64,000 nt of DNA from Eledone cirrhosa (Eukaryota; Mollusca; Cephalopoda; Octopoda; Eledonidae): positions 989,004 through 1,053,003 of the forward strand of contig OZ024740.1 in the NCBI GenBank assembly GCA_964016885.1. Direction: 5' to 3'. Position 1 is the first letter of the stretch. Each line of letters begins with the position of its first letter. A program made the translations under genes and the position numbers. The notes under the pieces were generated by a model, which was not told where the DNA came from, made no database searches, and saw only the letters and a program-made list of their open reading frames with translations. Positions 54,411 through 64,000 of the stretch are shown here, in pieces.

Positions 54411-55230
54411 ACGAATCAAGAAACGTAACTAATGGGTGAGGGTGAGAGACAGACACTATATTCCAGTGTGAGCTGTGATTCAGCCCCACCCTACAGACAA
54501 AATGGCAAAGGTGTTACCACAAAGAATAGCCAGAGACACCCACTGCAGCATCCACCCCACCTCATGGGACTCATTCCTCAAGTGAGCTGTTGTCTTTTTA
54601 ATTTTGAGAAGGAAATCAGCAGTGTGAGGACAGAGAGGAAGTGGTTGGTTAGGCAGCACAGCAGAAATTGAGAGGAAGAGTGCTACTGTTATAAACCGTT
54701 TTCAGTCACAGGAAGGATCTATAGATGTGGTTGATAGCCTCTGCTATCGCTATCTAGGTGACCTAATCAGCAGCAGAGGATGGTGTGCCAAGAGTAGAGT
54801 GGCTTGAATAAGGATCGGATGGAAGTTTAATGAACTACTACTGCTGATAACATAAGGTTTCTCTCTACACACAAAAGGGTATATAAAGCCTGTGTGATGT
54901 GCACAATACTGCATGGTAGAGAAACATTGGCTGTGACTGCAGATGATACGATTAGATTGGAGAAAAATGAAGCAACCACGTTTTGTTAGATCTGCAACAT
55001 ATATGTGAGAGTAAAGCAGAGCTTGGACAAGCTGAGGAAATCCTAGTGGAAGGAAGCTGCAGTAGAGGATGACCAAGAAAGTCAGGGCAAATGTTGTGAG
55101 AGCTTAATTCAAATCGTGAAGTCTGGAAGAGATGACGAAGGAATGTATCTAGTGGAGAGATGTCGTGCTAAGAAGGACCCGTCCAACCCATGCAAGCATG
55201 GAATAGTAGGTGTAATGATGATACACAAAA
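54411..55230 (+). pseudogene. Module boundary and strongly decayed LINE C-terminal region
   Basis: 54430-54640 is the GCTGTGATTCAGCCCCACCC boundary sequence. From about 54700, shifting frames read IDVVDSLCYRYLGDLISSRG and GFSLHTKG, recognisable against EIVDSFRYLGDKISSGGG in copy F. It ends at CCATGCAAGCATGGAATAG and a GATGAT remnant near 55220. Confidence 0.7.
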
Positions 55231-56572
55231 TATACACTATATATATATGTATATAGTGTACAGACTACATATACACAAAATATACACTATATATATACAT
55301 ATAAATAATATGTATATAGTGTGTGCTACATATACACAATATATACACATATAAATACTATATATATAGTGTACGTGCTACATATACACAATATATACAC
55401 TATATATAAATACTGCATATATAGAGTATATGCTACATATAGACAATATATAAACAATATATATACACTATACACACATTATATATAATGTTGTCCAAGG
55501 GAATAGCTGAAACAGCTTGGCACCAATGACATCATATATCATCATTTAATGTCTACTTTCCCTGCTAGCAAGGAAACCAGGGTGCAGTGGGCGACCACAT
55601 CTCTCTTACATATGGTCCCACATTCTACTGAGTATATTTTATTGTGGCACCAGTACTAAAGAGGTTGTCATGTCTTTGACACAACTGAAGGGTCCTACCA
55701 AACCTTTGTTTGGCAAGAGAAGAATATTGTAAAGTATTTTCAAATGTGAATTATTTCTAAAAAAAAGTCATAATTTGAACTGTCATGAAAGTACCATCCA
55801 ACAAATATGAAAGTTATAAAAATTTTTTTATTTACACATAAATGTGGATATTGTGTCATAAATATAAACATAAACCAGTTAGTGTTTGTAAAATAACACA
55901 TATAAACACATCAATCTTGTTTTATTTTTTTTGCACTGATGTAGTCATAGGGGTGTCACTGTGGGCATTTGAAGCTTGGTGGAGCCCTTCACTCACCAGG
56001 TTAGAACAGGTGATTTCTTCCAGAGAAGGAGAGAGAATGAGAGAGAGGAAGTGAGAAAGAAATATAGAGAGGAAGAACAGGCCCCTGTGGTAGACTGGTA
56101 CTTTTTTGTTATCAACCTTGAATGGATGAAAGGCAAAGTTGACCTCAGCAGGATTTAAACCCAGAGCAGAGAACCAGAACAAATATGGCAGAAAGCAATC
56201 CATCCATTGTTTTATAGACTTTAAATAACTGTTTCTACTTTTAACTCAAGGCCAGTAATTGGAACGGAAGGAGAAAGTTGATTAAATCAACCCCAGTGCA
56301 TTACTGGTACTTTATTTTACTAAAGCTGCGAAGGAAGAAAAGTAAAGCTAACCTCAGCAGGATTTTAACACAGAAAGAATGTTATCTGATGCTCTACTGA
56401 TTCTGCCTATCCACCATCCTCAGCAATGAAATAAGATTGTGTCTCCGTAAGAAACCTTAATGACAAATAATATGAAGTAAAACTTTCTATAGGGTGTATT
56501 TGTGGATTACAATACAAAACCTCTGAGAATGATTTCTAACATATTTCACCATAATTAATTTTTATTAATACA
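55231..56572 (-). repeat. Microsatellites and inverted extended module flank
   Basis: 55231-55490 is TA/ACAC-rich. Then, inverted relative to 42430-43560: GACATGACAACCTC (reverse at about 55662), CTTCTCTGGAAGAAATC (reverse at about 56010), decayed SINEs at about 56080-56200 and 56215-56410, and TGTATTTGTGGATTACAATA. No gene. Confidence 0.65.
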
Positions 56573-58421
56573 GATGAAATGCAGTTCGGGTTTGTGTCAG
56601 GCAAAAGTACCACAGACGCTCTTTTCATTGTACGACAACTACAGGAGAAATACCTAGCTAAAAGTAAACCCCTATACTTAGCCTTTGTCGACTTGGAGAA
56701 AGCCTTCGACAGAGTACCCCGTTCCATTATCTGGTGGGCTCTTAGAAAACTAGGTGTTGACAAATGGCTTGTGAGAGCTATACAAGCCATGTATAAAGAA
56801 ACAGTGAGCAAGGTTAGAATTAACAACGAATATAGTGAAGTGTTTAGCGTAAAAGTTGGTGTCCATCAGGGCTCTGTTCTTAGCCCCCTACTATTTATTA
56901 TTGCGCTTCAGGCTATAACAGAGGAGTTCAAGACCGGCTGCCCATGGGAACTCCTATACGCAGATGACCTAACGCTCATAGCTGAATCAATGGCCGAGCT
57001 AGAGAAGAAATTCCAAACATGGAAGCACAGCCTAGAATCAAAAGGCCTTAAAATTAACCTGGTTAAGACTAAAGTTCTAGTTTGTAGGAAAGAAAATAAG
57101 GCGCCGGTCCCTTCCGGGAAATGGCCATGCTCAGTGTGTAGGAAAGGCGTAGGTAGAAACCTCATTTTATGTCCCAAATGCAAAGTATGGGTGCATAAAA
57201 GATGTAGTGGGATCACAGGTAAGCTAACTAAGAACACAGATTTTACATGTGGCCGGTGCTCTGGTGCAATAAGTAGCAGCAAGTGCCCACAAAATACTAG
57301 CTCTTTCAACTGCGCAGAGGGTTCTATAGAAATAGTGGACAGCTTCCGTTACCTGGGTGACAAAATCAGCAGTGGGGGAGGGTGCTCTGAAAGTACAGTA
57401 GCTAGAGTCAGAACTGGATGCAAAAAGTTCAGAGAGCTTATACCACTATTAGCCGCTAAAGGGTTCTCCCTAAAAATGAAAGGCAGGTTGTATGATGCCT
57501 GCATACGAACAGCAATGTTGCATGGCAGTGAGACCTGGGCATTGTGTGCAGAGGATATACGCAGACTAGAGAGGAACGAAGCTTGCATGCTCCGCTGGAT
57601 GTGTAATAGTAATATACGCGAACGGCAAAGCATAAACGAACTAAGGAAAAAATTAGAAATAAGAGGGATCAGATGTTGTTTACTCGAGAGAAGGCTACAT
57701 TGGTATGGTCACGTGATGCGCATGAAAGACAACAGCTGTATAGCAAAGTGCAGGGCAATAAAGATAGATGGTAGCCACGGAGTAGGCAGACCCAGAAAAA
57801 CCTGGGACGAGCTGATAAATTCCGACCTCACACACTTACACCTCTCCAAGACAATGTCACTGGACCGAGACCTTTGGCGGTACTCAGTAATAGAGAAGAG
57901 CTGCCTTACCTAAATACAAAGTAAAACCTACTACAGTCAGTAGGCATCTCTAACAAAATACACCCCCGTCCAACCACCCCCACCCCATCCACACCGCCCC
58001 TTTCAATGTAAAGTTATGTTGGTGCCACAAAATCCAGGCCGAAACAAATGAGATCGTGTAGGTGTCACGACAAAAAAAACACACAGTCCACGCTGTAATG
58101 TGACCGTGTAGGCAACACGGTAAAAACCTCCCAGTCCCACACTGTAAATGTGGTTGGTGTTAGGAAGGGCATCCAAATGTAGAAAACCCGCCAGACAGTC
58201 CGCGCTGTAATGTGGCCGTGTAGGCAACACAGTAAAAACCTCCCAGCCCCACACTGTAAATGTGGTTGGTGTTAGGAAGGGCATCCAACTGTAGAAAACC
58301 CGCCAGACAGTCCTATGCGAGCAAGACAACCACTCTTGCCTCAAGTGGGAAAACTCCCGTCCAAACCCATGCAAGCGTGGAACATGGACGTTAAACGATG
58401 ATGATGATGATGATGATGATG
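56573..58421 (+). mobile_element. LINE copy F: 5'-truncated, with long intact frame
   Basis: From AGATGAAATGCAGTTCGGGT to a 3' UTR carrying two similar ~120-bp stretches (58095-58200 and 58205-58315, each with GGAAGGGCATCCAA(A/C)TGTAG), then a GATGATGATGATGATGATGA tail. It cuts into an inverted module flank whose other side is not seen immediately after. Confidence 0.9.
56579..57913 (+). CDS. LINE copy F reverse transcriptase, PHD-like finger and C-terminal block
   Basis: An open frame of 444 residues, the best C-terminal two-thirds of this family here. Residues 1-48 carry QFGFVSGKSTTDALF and YLAFVDLEKAFDRVPR (motif A, Asp 38). 93-106 is VGVHQGSVLSPLLF. 124-138 is ELLYADDLTLIAES (YADD 127-130). 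184-227 is a C4HC3 finger (C184, C187, C198, C201, H206, C209, C224, C227). Then FRYLGDKISSGGGCSES, LYDACIRTAMLHGSETWALC, RRLHWYGHVMRMKDNSCI and GVGRPRKTWDELINSDL. The catalytic residues are present but the endonuclease is absent, so it cannot move on its own. The start codon is simply the first Met after truncation. Confidence 0.9.
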   Translation: MQFGFVSGKSTTDALFIVRQLQEKYLAKSKPLYLAFVDLEKAFDRVPRSIIWWALRKLGVDKWLVRAIQAMYKETVSKVRINNEYSEVFSVKVGVHQGSVLSPLLFIIALQAITEEFKTGCPWELLYADDLTLIAESMAELEKKFQTWKHSLESKGLKINLVKTKVLVCRKENKAPVPSGKWPCSVCRKGVGRNLILCPKCKVWVHKRCSGITGKLTKNTDFTCGRCSGAISSSKCPQNTSSFNCAEGSIEIVDSFRYLGDKISSGGGCSESTVARVRTGCKKFRELIPLLAAKGFSLKMKGRLYDACIRTAMLHGSETWALCAEDIRRLERNEACMLRWMCNSNIRERQSINELRKKLEIRGIRCCLLERRLHWYGHVMRMKDNSCIAKCRAIKIDGSHGVGRPRKTWDELINSDLTHLHLSKTMSLDRDLWRYSVIEKSCLT

Positions 58422-59154
58422 ACATATTATTACTAGCAGAATTACCCGGCGTTGCCCAGGTTACTGGTGTTCTTATTCAGATTAGTAAAAAATGAATATG
58501 AAGATATGTTTTTTTTTCTCCTAATTATTTCAAACTATCTATATTTTATTAAAAAATTATCAAAATTGTAATGATATTAGAATTTAGAAATGAAAATCTG
58601 TCAATCTTGAAGCACCTTAGGGTAAACAATATTCATTGTGTAATTTTTTGTTGGTGTCCAAATGAATAATTGTTGCTACACACATACACTCTCACATACA
58701 TATACTAAGATAGGCACACACAGCATTCCACCTTATTTTCGTGACATTCGCTACACCAAATGAAAATAAAAATTATCACACACTTACCGAGACAAACACA
58801 CAGACATGCATTCACACACACCTGTCATCACATATGTATCTGTATGTGTAAATGTATGTGAGTGTTTATTTCTCTGAGGTCTAACGTATGTAACCAACTC
58901 ACAAACACACAGACACATACACACTCATATACAATGTGACGTCATCGTCACGGTAGTTTACTATAGTTCACTATGGAAATATTATTTTCGATAAATTGTT
59001 TTAATCCAAATGAAAATAAAAATTACAATGAAAATAAAAATTGACACTCTTGGGGGCCTAATAATTTGTATTGATTTGATCCAAGCGCTTGAGAAAGCAT
59101 AGCAATAGACAGAGAGACAAATAATTTTATATATATAGAGATCATTAATATTAA
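58422..59154. mobile_element. Unclassified repeat with ACCCGGCGTTGCCC edge
   Basis: The left edge is CTAGCAGAATTACCCGGCGTT and the right edge GACAGAGAGACAAATAATTT then TATATATATAGAG. Similar edge pairs recur in many invertebrate genomes, as I recall, but I cannot name the element. The inside contains AATGAAAATAAAAATTA three times (about 58760, 59010 and 59023) and CACACA-rich stretches. No frame. Confidence 0.4.
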
Positions 59155-59562
59155 TTAGGTGAGGTGGATTAGCAAGAACTATTTTACTCTTCTCTTTTAG
59201 ATGTCATGATCTACCATGGCATTCCTGAGATCATTAATCTCCAGCTGGACATCCAGAGACATCTCATCTATGTAAGTCAATCTCAGTCATCCCACTAGGG
59301 TCTTACTATGTTTAGGTATCCACAACATTCTTCGGTAGCAATGTCCAGCATATCTTGTCCTCCGTTCCCCACTTATTGTGGTAATCTTCAATATAAGGCA
59401 GTATATTTCTTCCGTTTGAATGAGTAATATATATATATTTTAAAAAACACACACACACACAGACATGTGTTGAGATGTATAAGAGAATGATCTCTCAACC
59501 TTTACATTTTATCTTCTTCAATCCAGAGTGTCTCTGTATATTTGTGTTTCACGTTTCAGGGA
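59155..59562 (-). repeat. Zinc-finger 3' flank, module 4
   Basis: Inverted order of the Z1-Z3 3' flank: GATGTCATGATCTACCATGG, CATCCCACTAGGGTCTTACT, GGTATCCACAACATTCTTCG, then CACGTTTCAGGGATCACAAG next to the gene. No LINE insertion here. Confidence 0.75.
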
Positions 59563-60318
59563 TCACAAGTGTTGACTACGTTTGTGAAGAACCAGTGAAG
59601 AATTCTGAGTGAAAGATTTCCCACATATTTCACATGAAGAAAGTTTTTCTCCAGTGTGTATTCTTTTGTGAACTACAAGATTAGAATTACAAGAAAAGGA
59701 TTTCCCACATATTTCACAATGGAAGGGATTTTTTCCTGTGTGTATTATTTTGTGAACTACAAGATTAGAATTACAAGAAAAGGATTTCCCACATATTTCA
59801 CAATGGAATGGTTTTTCTCCTGTGTGTATTCTTTTGTGAACTACAAGATAAGAATTACAAGAAAAGGATTTCCCACATATTTCACATGAATAAGGTTTTT
59901 CTCCTGTGTGTGTTCTTATATGCCTTTTTAAATCACTGTTCAAGACAAAAGACTTCCCACATATTTCACAATGGAAGGGTTTTTCTCCTGTGTGTATTCT
60001 TTTGTGATGTACAAGACTAGAACCTTGAGAAAAAGATTTCCCACATATTTCACAATGGAAGGGTTTTTCTCCAGTGTGTGTTCTTTTGTGAGCTACAAGA
60101 CTAGAACCTCGAGAAAAAGATTTCCCACATATTTCACATGCAAAAGGTTTTTCTCCTGTGTGTGTTCTATGCCTTTTTAAATCACTGTTGAAGACAAAAG
60201 ATTTCCCACATATTTCACAGTGGAAGGGTTTTTCTCCAGTGTGTATTTTCCCATGTGAGGATAGTTTCAGTTTTGAAGGGAAAGTTTTCCTGCAAATCTC
60301 ACAGCTATATTCAGACAT
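59563..60318 (-). CDS. Z4: C2H2 zinc-finger protein with nine fingers
   Basis: A single-exon frame of 251 residues starting MSEYSCEICRKTFPSKLKLS and ending HKRSQH plus Leu. Nine C2H2 fingers at 28-residue period. Finger 2 is one residue short (LKRHRTH, two residues between the His pair instead of three; finger 5 has the full LKRHIRTH), so its zinc site is atypical. One linker is TGKNP and one TGEKL instead of TGEKP. Fingers 6, 7 and 8 are near-copies (SCNSYL, SCNSNL, SCNSNL), showing recent internal duplication. No effector domain is visible. By family knowledge it is a DNA-binding nuclear protein. The flanks are the inverted module, with GACACCGGTGTC about 890 bp upstream. Confidence 0.94.
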   Translation of the reverse strand: MSEYSCEICRKTFPSKLKLSSHGKIHTGEKPFHCEICGKSFVFNSDLKRHRTHTGEKPFACEICGKSFSRGSSLVAHKRTHTGEKPFHCEICGKSFSQGSSLVHHKRIHTGEKPFHCEICGKSFVLNSDLKRHIRTHTGEKPYSCEICGKSFSCNSYLVVHKRIHTGEKPFHCEICGKSFSCNSNLVVHKIIHTGKNPFHCEICGKSFSCNSNLVVHKRIHTGEKLSSCEICGKSFTQNSSLVLHKRSQHL

Positions 60319-61437
60319 ATTTATAGCTAGTGATCTTTACATATAGGATTCTCACCACTTTTACATTAAGATATGTAGATATCGTTAATATATGCCATGT
60401 AGTCTAATATACAGAGTGTCCATAAAAGACTGCAGAACTCCGCTTTCTTCTTCTACAAAGTTGTAATGTAGCATTTAGTTGGTAAAGTAATAAGATATAT
60501 GTCATCGTAAGACTGATCTTGGATGAAGAAAAGGCAAGTGTTTATATGTATTTATATATGATTCTTGTGGAATATTCCACTATTATTTTTGTTAAAGTGA
60601 GAGAAGTTCTATTAACAATAAAATCCCCAGCTCATAAAACAGACGAACAAGGCTTCAGTTCAGGTGACAAGAGAATTAATATCCATAATTACAAAAGACG
60701 AAGGTTAATATATATACATATATATACAGACATACGGTGTGTAAGTATGAGAGAGAGAGTGTGTGTGTGTGTGTGTGTGTGTGTAGAAATATGTGTGTAG
60801 GTGTTGTAATAAATCAAGATATTTCACTTCAGATAGAAAAGTTCACAATGTTTGTGTTGTGATGGAAAACGAAATAATACGTACTTTAGTTTTCAAGACT
60901 AAATATAAAGTCAAGAAAAGTTAGTAAAAACTAAATGTTCACTGATTTCTGATTAAAATAATATTTTCTTGTCCTGTAAAATGTTGAACAACCACCTCAT
61001 CATGTTGGGGGCTTGTTCGTGATGAAATGAAATATTTAATAATACAGGTGATAAAACAACAACTATAATGTAAATAAGTCACCTTATGTTATTTACAAAC
61101 ATTAACATCCACCTTAATATGAAATAATCACCATAAAAGATAAAATTAGATGAGGTTTAAGTTGTAACAATGGAGCTGATATAAATGGTAATTTTTCAGT
61201 CTAGTTGACACCGGTGTCATGACTTAAAAGTCCCCTACACAATTTAATGCATTCAGAAACAACTTCAGTTATATCAATTCACACGTTCAATCTATGTTAG
61301 TTCTTTATTCAGATTTGTATAAATAACATTATTAATTTTACATAGTTGTTCATATTAAAACAAAACAAATTATTAAAGGTAATAAAATATTTAAGAAATG
61401 GAAATGTAAAGAAGTATTTTGTTAAACATAAATGTGG
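60319..61437 (-). promoter_or_regulatory. 5' flank of Z4 (module 4)
   Basis: In reverse order it carries AGTCCTTTATGGACA-type sequence near 60420, TCCAAGATCAGTCTTACG near 60520, GTGAAATATCTTGATTTATT near 60820, AAATCAGTGAACATTTAGTT near 60940, GGTGACTTATTTAC near 61075 and the palindrome at 61207-61218. A single copy of the flank, unlike Z2. Confidence 0.65.
61207..61218. promoter_or_regulatory. GACACCGGTGTC palindrome upstream of Z4
   Basis: Same site and context as at 9396, read on the other strand. Degenerate versions are at 9048-9055 (GTCACCGCTGTC) and 62049-62060 (GACACCGGTGAC). Confidence 0.5.
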
Positions 61438-62012
61438 ATATAAGTTGTAATAATTGTTTCTACGTTAGGCACAAGGCCAGCACTCATCGAGTGTATTACT
61501 GGTACTTTATTTTATCGACCCCGTAAGGATGAAAGGCAAAGTTAAACTCGGCGGGATTTGAACTCTATGCGTCAAAGCATGGCGTCCGACCCTCTGCCAA
61601 TACTGCCAATCCACCGATATAAGTTGTAATAATTGTTTCTACTTTCGGCACAAGGCCAGCCATAACCCAGTGCATTACTGGCACTTTATTTTATCGACCT
61701 CGTAAGGATGAAAGGCAAAGTCAACCTCGGCGGGATTTGAACTCATATAAGTTGTAATAATTGTTTCTACTTTATGCACAAGGCCAGCAAATTACCCAGT
61801 ACATTACTGGTACTTTATTTTATCGACCCCGTAAGGATGAAAGGCAAAGTTAACCTCGGCGGGATTTGAACTCAGACTGTAAAGGGACGTAACTATGCTA
61901 GAAAGCATGGCGTCCAACCCTCTACCGATACTGCCAATTCACCGCCCCATATAAGTTGTAATAATTGTTTCTACTTTAGGCACAAGGCCAGCAATTACCC
62001 AGTGCATTACTG
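61438..62012 (-). mobile_element. Array of four type 2 SINE copies with one repeated target sequence
   Basis: SINE pieces at 61456-61616, 61635-61744 (5'-truncated), 61763-61948 (full) and 61967-62012 (short) are separated by the same 18-bp sequence ATATAAGTTGTAATAATT (61438-61455, 61617-61634, 61745-61762, 61949-61966). The pieces differ in length and by substitutions, so they are not simply copies of one unit. Confidence 0.9.
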
Positions 62013-62530
62013 AATGGAGCCATTGTAGATAACTTTCCACTGTCTAGTTGACACCGGTGACATAACTTAAAAGTCCCCTATATGATTTAATACATTCAGA
62101 AACAACTTCCGTTAAATGAACTAGCAGAAAACAACACGAAGATAGCATATGTAGTGTGTATATTGATATAATACACAAGTATATATATATATACATGTAG
62201 ATATGATACATCAAATAAAATCGTAATTGACAAAATATAATTGTTTCTACTTTAGGCACAAGGCCAGCAATTATCCAGTGCATTACTGGTACTTTATTTT
62301 ATCGACCCCGTAAGGATGAAAGGCAAAGTCAACCTCGGCGGGATTTGAACTCAGATCATAAAGGGACGTAACTATGCTGGAAAGCATGGCGTCCAACCCT
62401 CTACCGATACTGCCAATCCACCGCCATTGACAAAATATAATACACAGAAATTGAACGAAGACTGTGTTACACTGTCTTATGTAATCAGTAACGTAATCCA
62501 TGATACATTAAAAAAGACGATATCTAATAT
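62013..62530 (-). repeat. Inverted copy of the 8800-9060 block, with a SINE
   Basis: GACACCGGTGACATAACTTA, AACAACTTCCGTTA and ATCCATGATACATTAAAAAA match 8790-9060 in reverse. A SINE interrupts at 62242-62425. Confidence 0.75.
62242..62425 (-). mobile_element. Type 2 SINE, complete, 16-bp target duplication
   Basis: Full-length reversed copy ending CCAATCCACCGCC. ATTGACAAAATATAAT is on both sides (62226-62241 and 62426-62441). The empty site is at about 8857-8876 (ATATTTTGTCAATTACG). Confidence 0.94.
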
Positions 62531-62793
62531 ATATTTGTGAAATGGGCGGTGGTTGAAATTCAGATGTGCACGGTTAAATGGTAGTAGACGTGGTCGGACT
62601 GACATGAAAATTTACACACCTATGTAAAAGTGCCAAGGAAGCAAATGGACGAGGTTTCAAATCTCTAACTTGAAAGATGTGGTCCCTGGGGCCCCAAAAC
62701 TATCGCGTTCCGTGAGTTATTTCCCCCTGTTCTAATACTTTTGTCTTACAGTAAATAAAGGATTATGAGTTCATGCAATTGACTTATGTTTCG

Positions 62794-62841
<48 letters not shown>

Positions 62842-63339
62842 GAAAACGCTTTAATATAAAAAAATATCAACTGTAATGTATGTATGCATGTATTTATGTG
62901 TTTATATTATGGTCAGGTCACCAGTTGGTGCTACTGGTAACATGTATCCCAGTACAACCTGTCTCATGGTCGGGTCGTTGGCGACTAAACTGGCAACCCC
63001 ACCAAGGTTTCTTGGTGAGGAGGGTGACTTTGGACATCCTGCAGGACTAAAAACAAAACCTGTCAAAGGGCAAGGGAGCTCTTAAGACTCAATAGCCATC
63101 CAAAATCACCGGGAGAGATGACCCCTTAGCCTTTGTCAAGGCAGAATTCTAGGAGAAGGAAAACTCTGATATAACACCTGCAACCCTGATGGTATCCAAT
63201 GATGTTGACTTGTTCTTCTTTTTGGTAAATATCATCTTGGTTAAGAGAGTGGGACTGGCTTTGTGCAGTGCCTTTGCTCACTATAAAAGCTTCACAGCAC
63301 AGGCATTGCTTTATATCTGGAGATCTCTCTGCACTTGTC
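62531..63339. other. Unassigned region, possibly the 3' part of a retroelement
   Basis: A (TA)n tract at 62800-62836. 62930-63100 reads GGTGCTACTGGTAACATGTA and ACCAAGGTTTCTTGGTGAGG in no long frame. It may be the diverged upstream part of the LINE-type tail below. No confident gene. Confidence 0.35.
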
Positions 63340-63460
63340 ATCACATGGTACCATGGGCCCTGCACTATGTGTCAATAATGGTCACAAGTGTAGTCTTTGT
63401 ACCAGAGTTTTCAAGTCGCTAGCTGGACTAAAAAGTCACATTCGTTCAGCGCATCGGTAG
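63340..63460 (+). pseudogene. C-terminal zinc finger of an unidentified LINE protein
   Basis: The frame ending at TAG 63458-63460 reads VNNGHKCSLCTRVFKSLAGL then KSHIRSAHR: a single C2H2 finger (CSLC...HIRSAH) right at the stop. Single fingers of the 'C..C...KS.AGL.SH.R' form commonly end non-LTR retrotransposon proteins of molluscs and other invertebrates. It is unlike the CEICGKSF fingers of the host genes. The upstream protein is not readable. Confidence 0.5.
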
Positions 63461-64000
63461 GGATTCTCCTACATGGATATAAAGTAGTGGCCGTACTCGA
63501 AAACGAGTTGGCAGCCACCATGTGTTTATATGAGCGGGGATATGCAAATAAATCTTACTTTGTGGACAGCTGTCCCTTAACATAATATTCATGCTAGAAC
63601 AGCATATATTTGAAAGTTTTCAGGGAGTTGAATTAGTGATTTTGGATCGGCAGCTTTAGCTTTGAAAAAATGAAATGTGCAGTGTAAACATTTTTTATTA
63701 TTCCTCCGGGGATGAATTTTCTCTGCCTTTTTCCATCTCTTTCTTTCTCTCTGGAAGAAATCGGCCGTAGTAAGACCTAAAAAAAATGGTTAGATACACC
63801 ATGACGCACCGTGCATCACGGTGGAGTTGAAAAGCAGACTCAGAACATGGCGTTGTGTGGGGCTGGCTCGCAGCCCAATGTTCCAGAGGGAGCAAAAGAA
63901 GAAGAAGAAGAAGAAGTGAGCTGGAGTCCTATCAAATATGTAGGTTGTATCTTAAATTGAAGGTTTAGTAGAAACAATTCATGTATAGTTTTGTACTTTT
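63461..64000. other. Unassigned end of window with a (GAA)n tail
   Basis: 63895-63915 is (AAG)n, following AGGGAGCAAAAGAAG. This could be the 3' tail of a retroelement. 63600-63700 shows no feature. No gene is supported. Confidence 0.4.

Overview
The window looks like a stretch of animal nuclear DNA, most probably from a coleoid cephalopod such as an octopus. It is AT-rich, intron-like and crowded with (TA)n and (GA)n microsatellites. It carries single-exon C2H2 zinc-finger genes of the repeated 'CEICGKSF...HKRIHTGEKP' kind that is hugely expanded in octopus genomes. It also carries tRNA-derived SINEs and LINEs of types I associate with cephalopods and other molluscs. There is no prokaryotic or phage signature. 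The species assignment is inference from repeat and gene style, not from a marker gene.

Layout. (1) 1-5.5 kb: an LTR scrap, a possible signal-peptide exon, a perfect 185-bp-arm palindrome made of two Penelope-type pseudo-LTRs, and a ~145-bp tandem repeat split by a CR1-like LINE. (2) 5.5-13.1 kb: LINE copy A, then zinc-finger module 1 (Z1, + strand). (3) 13.4-20.5 kb: a possible membrane-segment exon cluster, a GC-rich island holding a decayed reverse transcriptase, and LINE copies B and C. (4) 20.5-26.6 kb: zinc-finger module 2 (Z2, ten fingers), whose 5' flank is present three times in tandem. (5) 26.6-30.6 kb and 50.7-54.4 kb: two arms of an inverted segmental duplication, each with a zinc-finger pseudogene. 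(6) 31.5-41.3 kb: a mobile-element island with a SINE, a near-complete Penelope-like element, a 957-bp element with 213-bp perfect inverted repeats, and long (TA)n tracts. (7) 41.3-49.6 kb: broken zinc-finger module 3 and LINE copy E, which is split by a short LTR retrotransposon. (8) 52.2-53.1 kb: a 9-bp minisatellite. (9) 56.5-58.4 kb: LINE copy F with a 444-codon open frame. (10) 59.2-62.5 kb: zinc-finger module 4 (Z4, - strand), with a run of SINEs in its far 5' flank. (11) 62.5-64 kb: mostly unassigned, with one LINE-type zinc-finger tail.

How it fits together. The only convincing host protein genes are the zinc-finger genes Z1, Z2 and Z4; Z3 and the two arm copies are broken. Each sits in a duplicated module with a shared 5' flank, which usually contains the 12-bp palindrome GACACCGGTGTC, and a shared 3' flank. 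The + and - modules place the cluster on both strands in inverted order. Almost everything else is retrotransposon: one APE-type LINE family in at least ten copies, a SINE that shares that LINE's 3' end, a second tRNA-derived SINE, a CR1-like LINE, Penelope-like elements with hammerhead-like RNA motifs, and one LTR element. Insertions present in one duplicate and absent in the other give a relative order of events. All family assignments come from reading motifs by eye; no search was run.
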